In this document: one piece after another, positions 1 through 12,496 of the stretch
How positions within the stretch are numbered: position 1 is the stretch's first letter
How the letters are laid out: each line of letters starts with the position of its first letter
From: Brugia malayi
Lineage: Eukaryota > Nematoda > Chromadorea > Rhabditida > Onchocercidae
Assembly: GCF_000002995.4 (NCBI RefSeq)
Contig: NW_025062476.1
Span: forward strand, 3,529,001-3,593,000
Direction: 5' to 3'
Length of the DNA stretch: 64,000 bases
The notes under the pieces: generated by a model
The model's input: only the letters and a program-made list of their open reading frames with translations
Told to the model about the DNA's origin: nothing
Database searches by the model: none
Position numbers and translations under genes: made by a program

Positions 1-1803
1 TGGAAACTTTAAAATTTTCAAATGCAGGAAATAATACATTTGAATTTTTGTGTATTAAATTAAATTATTTGTTTGATTGATCAGTTTCATTTAACTCTTT
101 AAACAAGCAACTTTAATCGATATCAACTTTACAACACTGTGTCATAACTGAGTGATATTTTATCTTAACAAATATTAGAAAAACAAAATTGGTTTACATC
201 AAAGAGCTTAGCGACACTGAAACTTGTAAATTGAAATTTTCAGCAATCCTTCAGCAAAAGGAAAGAAAATGAATGAATGGTGGAAAAGATACAAAATGTT
301 AATTGTTTTAGATTAATTAATTGAAAAAAATTAGATTAATTAATTGATTGTTTCTTATTGCAAATATCAGCAAATTTTCAGATTCATTATTATCAGTAAA
401 AGCTTTTTCATTCATTTTTGTCTTACATTTATTTCAACCATTTTATTTTTAACAATTATTAACCTAGTAAAGTGTTTAATGATTATATCTTCCCATTGTA
501 TACATTTTTATCCAATATTTGATTAAAGGTCAAAATGATATGAGAAAGAAGAATAGGTCATTGGGTTGACCTTATCATTAGATTCAGCTCACTAATCGTT
601 AATGTCCAATCATATCACTTATCATATAATCTGATTTTTACAAAAAATATTAATTAATGATGAAATTTTTCTTTACGGTTGATAATTGCACATCTCTTCA
701 TCACACCTATCAATGAACTTTTATTTAAATTTCATATTCAATTCTTATCTTTTCGATATTAATTAAGAACTTTACTCTTCATTACTTATACTATATATTC
801 TCTGTTACTACTGGAATGTTTTCTAATTTATCTAAATTGACAATCTTTATTTGCGATGACAGTAATCTATTGATTCTTCTATTTATCGGTTTATTTAATC
901 TTTTCATATGGTTATTGTATTAGCATAAATGTATCATAGAAATGAAGTCTAATCTAAATATAATTAATACAAATTTCCAAAATGATACGGTATCATTTTA
1001 TCTTCTTACTTAACTAATCTTAGAAAAAAATGATTACAAGTAAAGGTGTGAAATTGAAATAATTAAATAAAATTTAACGTCAATTCCTGTATTCTTTTAT
1101 AACTAATAAGCATGACTTCACCTTACAACATACTCTTATGTTACTAAACCAATATGCAAATCACATTGACAGCTCAACAGATACTTCTTAAAAACTATTT
1201 CTGTCATACCTAACACAACCGAACGATGATTGTTGTCATCGCAGTCAATCATCTTTGTCATTTCATTTTTCTTTTATTATTAATATATTTGAATTCTTTG
1301 CGCTTTCCTAGATTCCTTCATTCCATCATCAATTGCAAGGTCATCGTCACTGTCATTCAACTATTTTGCGCCATCTCACCTTTTTTACACCATTCTTTCG
1401 TTTTTTCATCCCTCCTTATTGTCTGTTTAATCTACTGATTTAAATAATTTCAATGAAAAAACCGAAGAAAATGATTTTTGAATTGTAGAATAGCATCGTA
1501 CCATTTACTTTCTGTATGCCAATTCATTTTTTTTTTCTACAATACTTTCATTTTACATGCTAATTGAACTTTCTGTTGAACGTTGATTATTTTGAGTATT
1601 ATTCAAAAATTTAATTATTCAATTGTTAGACAGTGTTAATTAAAATTTTTATTAAACAATAGTTATTGGTTGGCCTGACTTCACGTATGATTCAGTTTTA
1701 GAAATTGAAGGACACTTCACTCTCATTTAATTATTATATTATCATTATTGATTATTATCATTATTATTATTTCTTGATGATTTTACTCATATAATTAATC
1801 TAG
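1..1803. other. AT-rich stretch without a firm gene
   Basis: No convincing gene is visible. Short open frames here are rich in Phe, Ile, Leu, Lys and Asn, as expected from AT-rich noise. One frame (about 180-270, +) has a less biased translation behind a weak acceptor, but it is too short to call. If the terminal exon candidate at 1804 is real, this stretch would be its intron. Confidence 0.5.
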
Positions 1804-1863
1804 GACGGATATGACGAAGACGAAATGTATTATAGAACTCATCGCTTTATAGACTTTTGCTAA
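1804..1863 (+). CDS. Candidate terminal exon, acidic/tyrosine-rich tail, partial gene
   Basis: An acceptor ending in AATCTAG at 1803 is followed by an open frame of 19 codons (DGYDEDEMYYRTHRFIDFC) and a TAA at 1861-1863. An AATAAA lies at 1908-1913, about 45 bases beyond the stop, which is a normal polyadenylation distance. The translation is rich in Asp, Glu, Arg, His and Tyr and unlike the Phe/Ile/Lys noise around it. A second frame from the same acceptor is also open for about 14 codons, so the phase is not fixed. The upstream exons are not identified and may lie left of the window. The family is not recognised. Confidence 0.27.
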   Translation, partial: DGYDEDEMYYRTHRFIDFC

Positions 1864-3065
1864 ATTATCCTTGAAATATGTAATATTTGTTGATCTAATG
1901 ATCAATCAATAAATCTATCTTCAAACATTGCTCATTTTCCGAATTTTTGATGTAGTTACTATCAAATTTTTTTTTTTTTAATCCTTCCTTTCAATTTTTT
2001 TTTTTTTTTTTTTCACTTGATCATTTGATCATTCATTAAAATCTACCCTTCCATCATCGGCATTATACCATGTACTGATCTATCAAAGTCTGCTTGTCCT
2101 TATCATATCATAGTACTGATACTCGAGAAATTTGAGTAATTGAATTCTTACTTTTTCTTTCCCTTTTTACTTTTTCAACTTTTTGCAATGTTCTTATCAA
2201 CAATGATATGCGACTAATTACAAACTTTTCGATACATATTCAAAATTTTTTTTTCTGATCCATCAATTTCTTCATAGAAACATTACATTCTTATCATTAC
2301 TAATAGTGAAGCCTTGAGCTCATCTGGTTTGCTTACTTTATTATACAAACATTAACTTTAAGCTCATCTGCCATTCATTCCTCTTTAAAATGATTTTTTC
2401 ATTGCCTACAATAGTATATCAATTAATGTCCTCCTTATGTCACAGAGAAAATATTTTGCTATTAGAGAGTAAACAGTATAATTAAGTTGAAGGAATTAAT
2501 TACTTAATATATCAAATGATTGACGTATGAATGAATGAATGAATATTAAAGTATAACAATATAAAAAATTAGTAAAAATAAATGGTATCGTTGATTAAAG
2601 TGACAAGTGCGCATATTATATATGTCATAAACGAATTCCTTTAAGATATGATGCATGTTGCAAAATTAGTACAATTTAATTAATAATAATCTATTAGATG
2701 TTTAATTTAATGTTAACAAAAAGAAAAAAAAAAGTAATTGAAATATTATGGTTATACTTAACTTAGCTTGTTAAATATTATTTTTATATGATACTCTAAC
2801 AAAGTAAGTTTTAGACATAAATTATCACTTACTTTATTAATACCTATATCTCAATTTTGTGAAATTCATAAAATTTTGCTAAACTCTTCCTATATTTATG
2901 ATCAATTCTCATATTAATCTGTCTCATTTCTATATCATTTTTAAAGTTTGATTATTAAAATCATATCATATCATTTTCATTCATTCATTTTTGATGAAAG
3001 GAATGCAAGCGTAAATTTTTTTTTTAATAATTAATTAATTACTTTTTAATTACTTTTGCTGTCAG
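1864..3065. other. AT-rich noncoding stretch
   Basis: Poly-T runs and A+T-rich sequence with no supported gene. The AATAAA at 1908-1913 is the only notable signal. Confidence 0.5.
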
Positions 3066-3176
3066 GAAAATGTGTTGAATATATGGACGGATAAGAATGG
3101 AGCACGGAAATTTTCCGGAAGAAGAAAACCAGAAATGAAAATACTAACGAATCTTCTTAAACATTTTGATATTTAA
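3066..3176 (+). CDS. Candidate alternative terminal exon, basic 36-residue tail
   Basis: A good acceptor (ACTTTTGCTGTCAG, ending 3065) opens a phase-0 frame of 36 codons ending in TAA at 3174-3176. It starts ENVLNIWTDKNGARKFSG, continues with a basic RRKPEMK stretch and ends HFDI. The GC content is higher than in the flanks. It contains no usable internal donor, so it would be a last exon. It could be an alternative 3' end of the gene ending at 1863, or the end of another gene. The family is not recognised. A chance open frame behind a chance acceptor is the alternative. Confidence 0.28.
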   Translation, partial: ENVLNIWTDKNGARKFSGRRKPEMKILTNLLKHFDI

Positions 3177-4211
3177 TATTGAAATTTTGATCAACTGAAT
3201 GATGAATGAAGTTTAACTGATTTGATTATAGTTTCCTACCGGAAGATAAGTTGGAAGATGAATTTATAGGATTAAAAAATTTGAGAAACTTAAATTGAGA
3301 GAGAATGATGAATGAATGAAACAAGGAGATCTACAAGTTAAACATATGGGATAAATGAAATGAAAATAGAACCGCTTTTCTTCCGATCAATTTATTTCGT
3401 ATTTTATTAAGTAAGTGATAAAATTTTGATCATATCAACATTTGATTTTTACAAAATTTCCTCATTATTTTTTCTTGACGAAGATGAAGGGAGAAAATAT
3501 GGAATATATATATTTATATCTGATTCATTTTGTTTACAGAAAGGATAAATATCAAAGTGCAAATTTAAATGATGAGTAATAATAATAATAAAATAGGAAA
3601 AAGAGAAGGAAATAAAAGAAAAAGGAAGTTGAAGTTAAGATAAAGTTAAATTTTAATAATGTATAATTTTATTCAGTGTGTTTTTCTTTTCCTTCTTTTT
3701 ATGCATCTTTTTTTATCAAAGTTTTTACGATGACAGTAAAACCAATAACTGTGAATTTGATTAAAAGTTTTCTTGATAACTTATACTTTATTCTCTCTTA
3801 TCATTCTCTTATCATTTATTTTAGGAGTAAATTAGAATAGTTTAAGTTTAGTAAGTGATACTGTTGTGTCACTTTAAGAGAAGAAAAATTATTACTAATT
3901 GGTATGCAAGTGCTATTTTCCAATTCCATAAAACAAAAAAGACGAAGAAAGGATACGATGCATTTTCGAGCACAATTTAGAAAAAAAAAATCACAATATT
4001 CGTTATTATTATTATTATTATTTATTATCATACTATTATATTATTGATTGTTATTATTATATCATTAATTATTATTGTTATTCAGTATACAATGATTTAA
4101 GATCAATAAAATTAATAAATTATTGAATCAAATTTACAATGGATGAGTGGGTGAAGGTCAATTGAATGAATAAATGAATGATATATCAGATTTGATTGTT
4201 GTTGTGGTTGC

Positions 4212-4695
4212 GACAGATGTGTCACCAATGGCTATTTTGTCGTTCTGACTGAATGGATAAAACGATGGATTGATGGTTAATTGGTTGATTTGATATGGAT
4301 TGGATAAGTGAACGAAGAAGGAAAGGATGGAAAATAGAGAAAAGGTATTTACAGGTAGAAGATGAAGTTAGTTGATAGTCATCGTTGGTTGTTGATTATT
4401 TCAAGGTTGATGTAAGGAAGAAATTACACCATCGTTAACGAACGCCAATATCAAAAAGGAAGAAAAGATTGGTTAGGGTAGGATGGGGAGGTAAACCAAA
4501 TTATGATAATGTTGGTTGACGGTAATGGTGACACATGTCTCGAAAATCTGTAGTCTAACATTGATCATCTTATTTACACCTCTTTTCTAACATTATCATT
4601 AAAATTTTATTGCCATTATCATTTTTATTATTGCGATTATTCTAATCATTAGTCTTATTGTATTCTTCAAATCCTATCAATGGTGACACATGTCT
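4212..4695. repeat. Three copies of a TGGTGACACATGTC-type element
   Basis: The core TGGTGACACAT occurs at 4528-4538 and 4681-4691 in direct orientation, both followed by GTCT, and once inverted near 4214-4228 (GATGTGTCACCA). The surrounding 4.14-4.56 kb is less AT-rich than its flanks and holds no convincing coding frame. The element contains an E-box-like CACATG core. Clustered copies in both orientations suggest a regulatory region, but function is inferred only. Confidence 0.45.
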
Positions 4696-6837
4696 TATCA
4701 TACTGATTGTTTATGATCACGAAAATAAATCATTGTTTCCGTTATTTTTATGATTTTTTCAATTTGCATTGAATGTTTACAATGCTATCAATATTTCAAA
4801 TAATATCAGTTTTAAAATTTAAACGTTAAAAGTTCTCAATTTCACCATCTAAACTTTATTTTATGTTAAATTAAATTTTATTAGTGATTATACAATGAAA
4901 AAATGCAATAATATAAATCATTGTAAATGTTTATTTATTTGTTTATATTTGAATTCATTTCATATGTGAACCATCAACAAAATGTTCAAATCATTTACCA
5001 CAACTAAATTAAAAAAAAAAAAAAAAAAAAAAACATTCAACATTTTCCTATTCAAATACAAAATATATACATTGTTTATGTATACGTATACGTACGTATA
5101 TATACGTGTACTGAATATCTAATATTTAAACGTATGTATTCTACGTATTCTACCAATCATTATTTGTATTAAATATAAAAAATTTTCTAATTTTAAAATT
5201 GTTCAATTGTAATTTTTTATAAATCTAGTTTTAGCATTTGTCATTCGTCATCGAGAATGGTTAAATTTTTACCTACCACCTGGTTGTTAGTTTTTCAAAT
5301 ACAAAAAAGTCTTTTTTTATTCTTCGTGCTACTACTACTACTATTACTAATAGAAATTATAATTTAAATTTTCATTTTTCCTTCACACATATCATTTTAA
5401 TCATCTCTAATTAATTAATTTAATTTAAAAAATTGATCAGTTTCAGAACTAATCAATGCTATTTCTTAGCATTACAAAAAAGCAAATTTTTGATGGAACT
5501 TAACAAAAACGAAAAAAAATTTTTTTTCATAGATTTATTTATCGTTTTTCATTTAATAAATTTTCATTTTAATAAGTCTTATGTTTACTTTGTGAAAATT
5601 TAAGTACTGATTCAGTTATTTAGTAATGAATGCAAATTTTAAGAAATGATTCTTTCTATAGGATCATATTAAAGGTGTGATTTGATTCCTATTTTCCTAT
5701 AAATTAATGAAAATCTTTGATAAATTTTTTTATAATATTTTTTTTTTTACAAAAGTCTATTATTCAATGTAAGAAAGTGGCAGTTCATTACTTATGGCAT
5801 AATTTACAAATTGGAATTAATTATAATAAACCACTGAAGAAAGAACATTCATATATTAATTTTGTTTGTTGTTTAATTTAGATTTAATGATTAAAATTAT
5901 CTATCCTTTGTAGAGCCTTTGATGTTTCCTGAATTTAGCTAAAACTTTCAAACAATCTTTCATTTTGTACTTTATTACTTTGTCCTACACATTTTTAAAT
6001 TGTATGAAAATTTGATATTCGTAAACAGAAAAGAAAAATTAGATTGAAGGATTCGAAATTTTACATTCGAATTTATTTTAAAATTTCATTGGATAATTGA
6101 ATTATCAGATTGAGCTCTAATTACCATATCTATAGTAAGTATACCGTGTTTCTTTTCTTTCTCTTTAATTAAACTTTATTTTTGTTTGCTTTTTTTTTTA
6201 TTCAATGATTAAAAAAATTGAAATTCATGAATTGAAATTATTTCATACAGTTTAATTTATTAATGAACTAAATTCAAATCTTTCTCATTTATTCATAGAA
6301 TAATTTAACTGAAAGTTACACTCGAATTTCATTCAATTCAATAATTCGCAAATTTTAATATATTCCTTTTTCACTCTAAATCAATAATTAATATCCAGTA
6401 CATTAATAATTGAGGTCAAATTTGTTAATAAAAAGTAAACTAAAACATTTCTTAAGACTATTTCAAAAAAAGAAAAAAATTAACAAATAACAAACAATTC
6501 TTAATGCTTCAACCATTTCGAATATTACATTTAGCTACTAAACGTGAAAAGTTTTTTTTTTTTTCTTTCAAATTACAATGTAAGGATAAAAAGAATACAA
6601 ATTAAATGATCGTTTATCTTTTTTTTTTTCTTTTTAAAAAATGTTTCTTACAAAAAAATAAAAGAAATTTGAAAAAAAAAAAAAATCAAAAAAGTAAAAA
6701 CTGAACATTTGGTATAAATCAATAATTTAATTAATATTTCAATTATTATCCTTATCCTTACTTGATTAATAGACGATATTTTCTAGCAAATTTTGAATAG
6801 AGGAAATGAAGATGAATATTATTCAATAACTCTTTTA
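4696..6837. other. AT-rich noncoding stretch
   Basis: Poly-A/T runs, a TACGTATA-type palindromic patch near 5075-5105 and no supported gene. Confidence 0.5.
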
Positions 6838-7230
6838 TTTCTCTCTCTCTCCCTTTCTCTCTCTCTCCTCCTTGTCCATTTTCAATTATCACATTGGCGA
6901 TAATGGCGGTAGTGGTGGTAGTGGCGATGCTGGTGATAATAGTGAGTGGCGGTAATGGCAATAGTGAATTATTGAGTATTTAATGATTTTCAATTCAACC
7001 GTTCCTCCAAATCATCTCACCTCCTTCTAGTCCATTTAGCTTTCCATGTTGGATTATCAGTGCTCATTTTTTCTCATTAATAAAAAAAATTCTCTCTATT
7101 TTTCATTTCCATGTTCTGTACTTATTGTTATTGTTGTTGCTATTATTGTTACTGTTGTCGTTACTATTGTTGTTATTGTCGTTGTTGCTGTTACTTCTTC
7201 TACTAATAATGCTAGTATCTCAATGGCTTG
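6838..7230. repeat. CT microsatellite and degenerate trinucleotide tracts
   Basis: A CTCTCT tract (about 6839-6868) is followed by degenerate GGT/GGC triplets (about 6897-6962) and then TTG/TTA triplets (about 7128-7205). Open frames across these tracts encode only Val/Ile/Thr or Ser/Thr/Ala low complexity and are not called as genes. Confidence 0.7.
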
Positions 7231-10200
7231 ATGGGAAATTGATTTGAATTTTATGTCAGAATGAGAATTTGAGATGAATTTGTGGATGAGAATTTGAGAT
7301 GTTTTAACAATGGGTTTATTTCGAAAAGAACATGCTATTGTTAATTGTCAACATACAATTTGAGATGTCATTAAATGTCCTATTATCCGATTCTATTAAA
7401 ACTAGTAGTAGTATCTTTTGCCTATTTTAGGCTTACTTAAAAGATTGTTTCTTTTTATTTCCTTTTCAACCATATTTTACTTTCTATTTTATATAATAAC
7501 TACTGGTTATTTCTTATCCATCAATTTCTATAAATTAGCAAGCAAAATTAATTTTGATATTATAGAAAAGGTCGGACTTTGAAATGGTATAAATTTCATT
7601 TCCAAGAATTCCTGGAATATCATTTTGATTCTAACGGATTATTGATCGTCAGTTATTTAATCAACTAATTGACCGGTTCGATCGTACCAGTTGGAATTTA
7701 GATGACTGACTGACTGACTGTTGGCATAAATACCAAACAATTCTCTCCTTCCCTCTGCTACCCTTATTGGCATCTTCTGCTCTATCTTGAGTGATTCGTC
7801 AACAAAGATTGTTTAACAAACAAGAAGGGAATGACTAGCATATATGATGATGACCCATCTTATCAAAAGCACTGATAAGATTTAAATTATTATTAAAATT
7901 TCTAATTGCTTATTTAAACATTTAAATTTGTTGTTTCAATTGTGATATTTCAATTTAAATTTTCAGCTAAATTTTCATTATTGTTAAATAATGAAATAGC
8001 AACAAACAAACAGTGTCAAATCATTGATCAAATATTGAGATATAACTAAGTTAAAGCATAATTCAATCTCAAAATTATCCATATATATAACTAATCAATA
8101 GTTCTATGAGTTTAAACTAAGAACTAAAAGAATTTAGCTGCTTCTATGATACTAATTCCGGTCAATTCCGATCATTTTTAATGCATATATATAATTAACG
8201 AATTAAAATTTTAATTTCCATCTGCAACATTTTGAAATTTTTTTTTTTTTGCAAATATTTAATATTTATACTATTTAATCTACTAATATTTTTACCTGAA
8301 AATTTTACTACATATTTCAATAAAGTATCATTAATAATCTAATTCCTGGGATATATGCTTGAACTATGAAATGTTTGATGTGAATTTTTTGAACTTACTA
8401 AAAATATTTATCAAATATCTATCATTTATTGCTAATCTGACTCTCTTCATCAATTTTACAATGAAACTTTTTTGAGAAATTCATTTCCATTTATCTTTTA
8501 GCAGTGACAACTGATTCTTTCCTGCAAATTAAACTTAGCAAAAAAAGAAAAAATAGGAAAGTCACAATTTTTTTACATTATTTTTGAAATTTCGTTCCGT
8601 AAACTTTTCCGGGAATTATCCGTAAAAACGTTGGATTTTTCTCTAATCGTTTATGTTTATTATTAAATATCGGAGAATGCAATAGCTATCAAATTATCTT
8701 TCCGGAAATTCATCTTTCATTAGTTTTTATTCGTTTTTTTTTTTCTTTTTTTTTTCTTTCTATTTATTGAGTATTTCGTTTCCATTCGAATTCAGTTTCT
8801 CAAGAAAAAAAAAAAAAGAAAAAACAAAAAACTTTCTTCCTTCTTTCTTCCTTAAAAAAAATTTTTTTTTTTGTGAAAATGCAAACTATAAATTTTTAGT
8901 TTTTCATCACTTAACAAAAAGACAAAAGATTAATTGCTTCACTAAAACTTCTGTTCCGTTGAAATTCATTAGTTCCTTTTTTCTTTTTTTTGCCTAAACT
9001 TTTAGATTAGTTGAAATAGTTCAAAATTTTAATTCGTTCAAAAAATTCCGGAAGAAAAATTAAAAAAAAAAAAACATTTTATTTCAAATTTTGTTTTCTT
9101 TTTTTTTTTTTCAATGATAAGATTGATTAAAAAAGTAATTTTGAAAAACATTTGTATCATAATAAAAAGGATGGAAAAACAGTGATTAAATTGTAAACAC
9201 TGAATTATTTTGAAGGAAATTTTTTGATTTTTAATTTTAATTCGATTAATGTTCAGGATATATCATTCATTTTATTCCTAAATTTTTGAGTGAGAAATTA
9301 AAATTAAATTATTTTAGCATGTACTGCCTAGCATGCATGCATTCCTGCGCTCATTATTTACTTATAATTGTAATTTATTATATCTTTAATTATTAATTAT
9401 GGATAAATTCATGAAAAGAACAAAGCAATGAATTCAAAAATATTCTTTTTTTCATCCTTTTTAAATAAATTTAATTGAAAAGAAAGCAATAAATCTCATT
9501 AGAAAATGATAATTTATCATTTTTTGCATGAAAAATATTTGTTTATCACTTCGAAATTTCTAAAAAAAAAAAACTTTTTTCAATTGTATGCTTTTTTAAT
9601 CGTTTTAAGCAAATAATAGTAGCCAAAATTTCATTTTTATTTCTTCAAATTATCAAAATTTTTCTTTTTTTTGATTTGTGAATAAAATTTTTTAGCAATT
9701 TTATATTTTGTTTCATGTATCCCATTTCTGTTATTATTTTTACTTTGAATCCGGCAAGCAATTGAGGTTATTAATTGATCAGTTCATTGCAACTGATACC
9801 AAAAAAAAAGAAATAATTTTTAAAATTCAAAAATTTCTTCCATCTTTTTACTGTATTTAATCAGTGTTCAAAGGACGCTTTTTTTTTCTTTTTTTCAAAC
9901 AGTTTAACTTCATTTTTTTTAAAATTATTATACAAATGTTATAATATTTTTGCACCTAGAATTGACACATTGATTTACTTTCTGATAATGAATAAATTAG
10001 ACTTAAGATATAATTAGCTTAATTATTACAGGTATGAAATGTGGCATCTTGTGATTTTATTTTCCTCAAATTAATTATGTATTTTAGAGTGACAAATAGG
10101 ATAAATTGACTGGAAAGATGGGTGACTTGCAAGCTTACAACTTACTTTGTAAGTTACTTTCAATGCGAAACTATAACAAGGATAAAAGATATTGAAATTG

Positions 10201-11958
10201 TATAAGTTTAAGAGAAATCAATTTATATAATCGAATTTTAAATTTAAATCAATCATTGACACATTTAACACTCTGCATGATATGTGGCACTTTTTTTTCA
10301 TCATATTTTAATTTTTGAGCTTTTTTTTAAAAAAAAAAAATGATAAAAACTTACTGAAGTAGTTTTAAATAATAACGCACTTTTTTTGAAATTTTTTTTT
10401 TTTTAATGAAGTGGAGGTTAAAATGAAATGTGTACATTTCAATCTCTTATTACTACAATTAATTTGACCTCATTCATTTTCTCTCATCTTTCAATGAACC
10501 TTCTCTCTCTCTCCCTCTCTCTCTCATACTCTTCAATTTATTTATCAAATGAATTCGTACAGTTTAATTGATAAGTGATTTTGAGATGAAAGAGAGGAAG
10601 AGAAAATGATATATGCTCATCATGTAAAAATTTCTATGATACCTTTTGGCCTAATTACTTTATGCATTCTTCTTTACAATAATATTTAAATGTTTAAAGT
10701 TTAGTTTTTATCAAATTTCAAATTATCATTTTGTTTGTTTGTTTGTTTATCTTTATTTCTCTATTGTATCATTTTTTTCCTTCATTTTCATTTATAATAT
10801 AATTAAAATTTGATAAGATTGATTAATTTGATAAGATTAATTAAGTTATTTTCATCTTATCATTTCATCCAATTTTTTTTTTCTTCCTTATACTACTAAA
10901 AATAGTTTATAAAAATTCAACTTCTACCACTTTACCTATTTATTTATTCATCTGTTTCTATTCGCTTATTTCAAGCATTTTATCCTTTCTATCCCATTTC
11001 ATCCATATCCAATCTGATATTTTTACAACAATTTCTCACAAAATCAGGTCATCAATAATTTACATTTTCAATTCACTTACCTTTTACCTTTTGCACATCT
11101 CATTTTTCCTTTGCTATTATTTGTAAAATTTCAAACTTTATGCCACACTAAATTACAATTTCAAAATAGTACAATTTGACAATATTTTATAAATTTCCAA
11201 TAATTATCTTTTCATTTGAGTAAACATTTTGAAACCATTAAAATTGTAGTTCTTTTTTGAAATTTTTATTGCTTACTTTGTAAAAATGCTCCTTCGACAA
11301 ATGTTTTTTTTTTTTCTCTTCTTATCAGACAAATGTTTTCTTTTTATATGATAGTGATAATAAATGCATAACAATGATAAGCCAAACTTCAAGTTGCTAT
11401 CTGAATTCTCTCATATATCATTTAAAATATGCGTTTGAAAGGTTAAATTATGCATATTTATTTCTTAAAAAATACAAAAATGCATTTATTTTCCTTGTAT
11501 AAAATAGTTTTCCTCTAAGTTATCATTAATCATTCTGATAATTGAACTGATATAAAGGCAATTTTTCGAAGGAATTTTTTGTCATATTACCTTATTTTGA
11601 TTTTCTTAATTCTAAATTCATATTTTTAAAGAGTTCGAAAGAAAAAAAAAACGAAAACCCATTTTCTTAAATCATTTTTATTTACCATAATTTTTACAAT
11701 TATTAATGAGAGAACATATTATTACTTATTTTAAGCAAAAGAATTTTTTTTCTTTTTGGAAAAAAGAGGTCACAATTTTTTCATTTTGTCACATTTTCTA
11801 TTCACTCTAAAAAAGAAAAAAAAAAATATGAAAAGATGATTTTTTTTTTAAGAAAGAAAGGAAAAAAGATCTCCATTAAACATATTATAAATTTTACATT
11901 TATTACATTTCTTGAAATATCAATTAATTATTAATAGAAAATATTGTAGTAATGGTAC

Positions 11959-11994
<36 letters not shown>

Positions 11995-12467
11995 AAGAGA
12001 GAGAAAAAAAGAAAAATGAGGTAGATAGGAGTTAACAGTAAAAATTGTTGTGACAGCAATGAAATGAGTGATTAATGATTTGTAATTTTAGATGAGATTG
12101 GATTTATTCGTACGAAAGGTAAAAATTTTTTTCGTTTTTTTTTTCTGGCTGAGAAAAAATTATTACAAAAACTTTTAGTCTATTAAGGAATAATTTTATT
12201 GGAAAAATTTTCTCATCTTGAAAACATTCACCAATAATATTAATCAGTGGAAAAATATATATATATATATATAAACAAATTTCAATTTTTTCGTACACAC
12301 TTAAAAAAAAACTGCTTCTCTTTTGAATTTTTTAAAATATTTTCATTTTCTTTGTTGGAATTTTGTAAATATTTTTATTATTATTATTATCATTTATTGT
12401 CTCTTTGTTTTAACACATTTAACTTTTCATTCTGTTTTGCTTTTGAAATTTAAATTATTATAATCAG
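7231..12467. other. AT-rich desert with simple repeats
   Basis: No supported gene. Contents include a fourfold GACT repeat near 7700-7720, CT tracts near 10500-10530, a GA microsatellite at 11963-12004 and many poly-T/poly-A runs. A 32-codon open frame at 7566-7668 has AT-driven composition and was not accepted. Confidence 0.55.
11963..12004. repeat. GA microsatellite
   Basis: An (AG)n tract of about 40 bases with a few GGGAG and AAAGAG interruptions. It is a simple sequence repeat in noncoding DNA. Confidence 0.9.
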
Positions 12468-12496
12468 TAGATGATGCGGGGTATGGAGAAGAAGAA
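12468..12496 (+). CDS. Candidate 29-nt internal exon, acidic
   Basis: An acceptor ending in ATAATCAG (12467) and a donor GTAAGG (12497) bracket 29 bases that are clearly less AT-rich than the surroundings and would encode DDAGYGEEE (phase 1 in, phase 0 out). Joined in phase 0 to the exon at 15983 it would continue IEDISEEL and stop. No other exon of such a gene is established. It may equally be chance. Confidence 0.2.

Noticed and set aside
7566..7668. 32-codon frame behind an ATTATAG acceptor
   Set aside because: Composition (Phe, Tyr, Lys, Leu, Ile) matches AT-rich noise and no linked exon was found.
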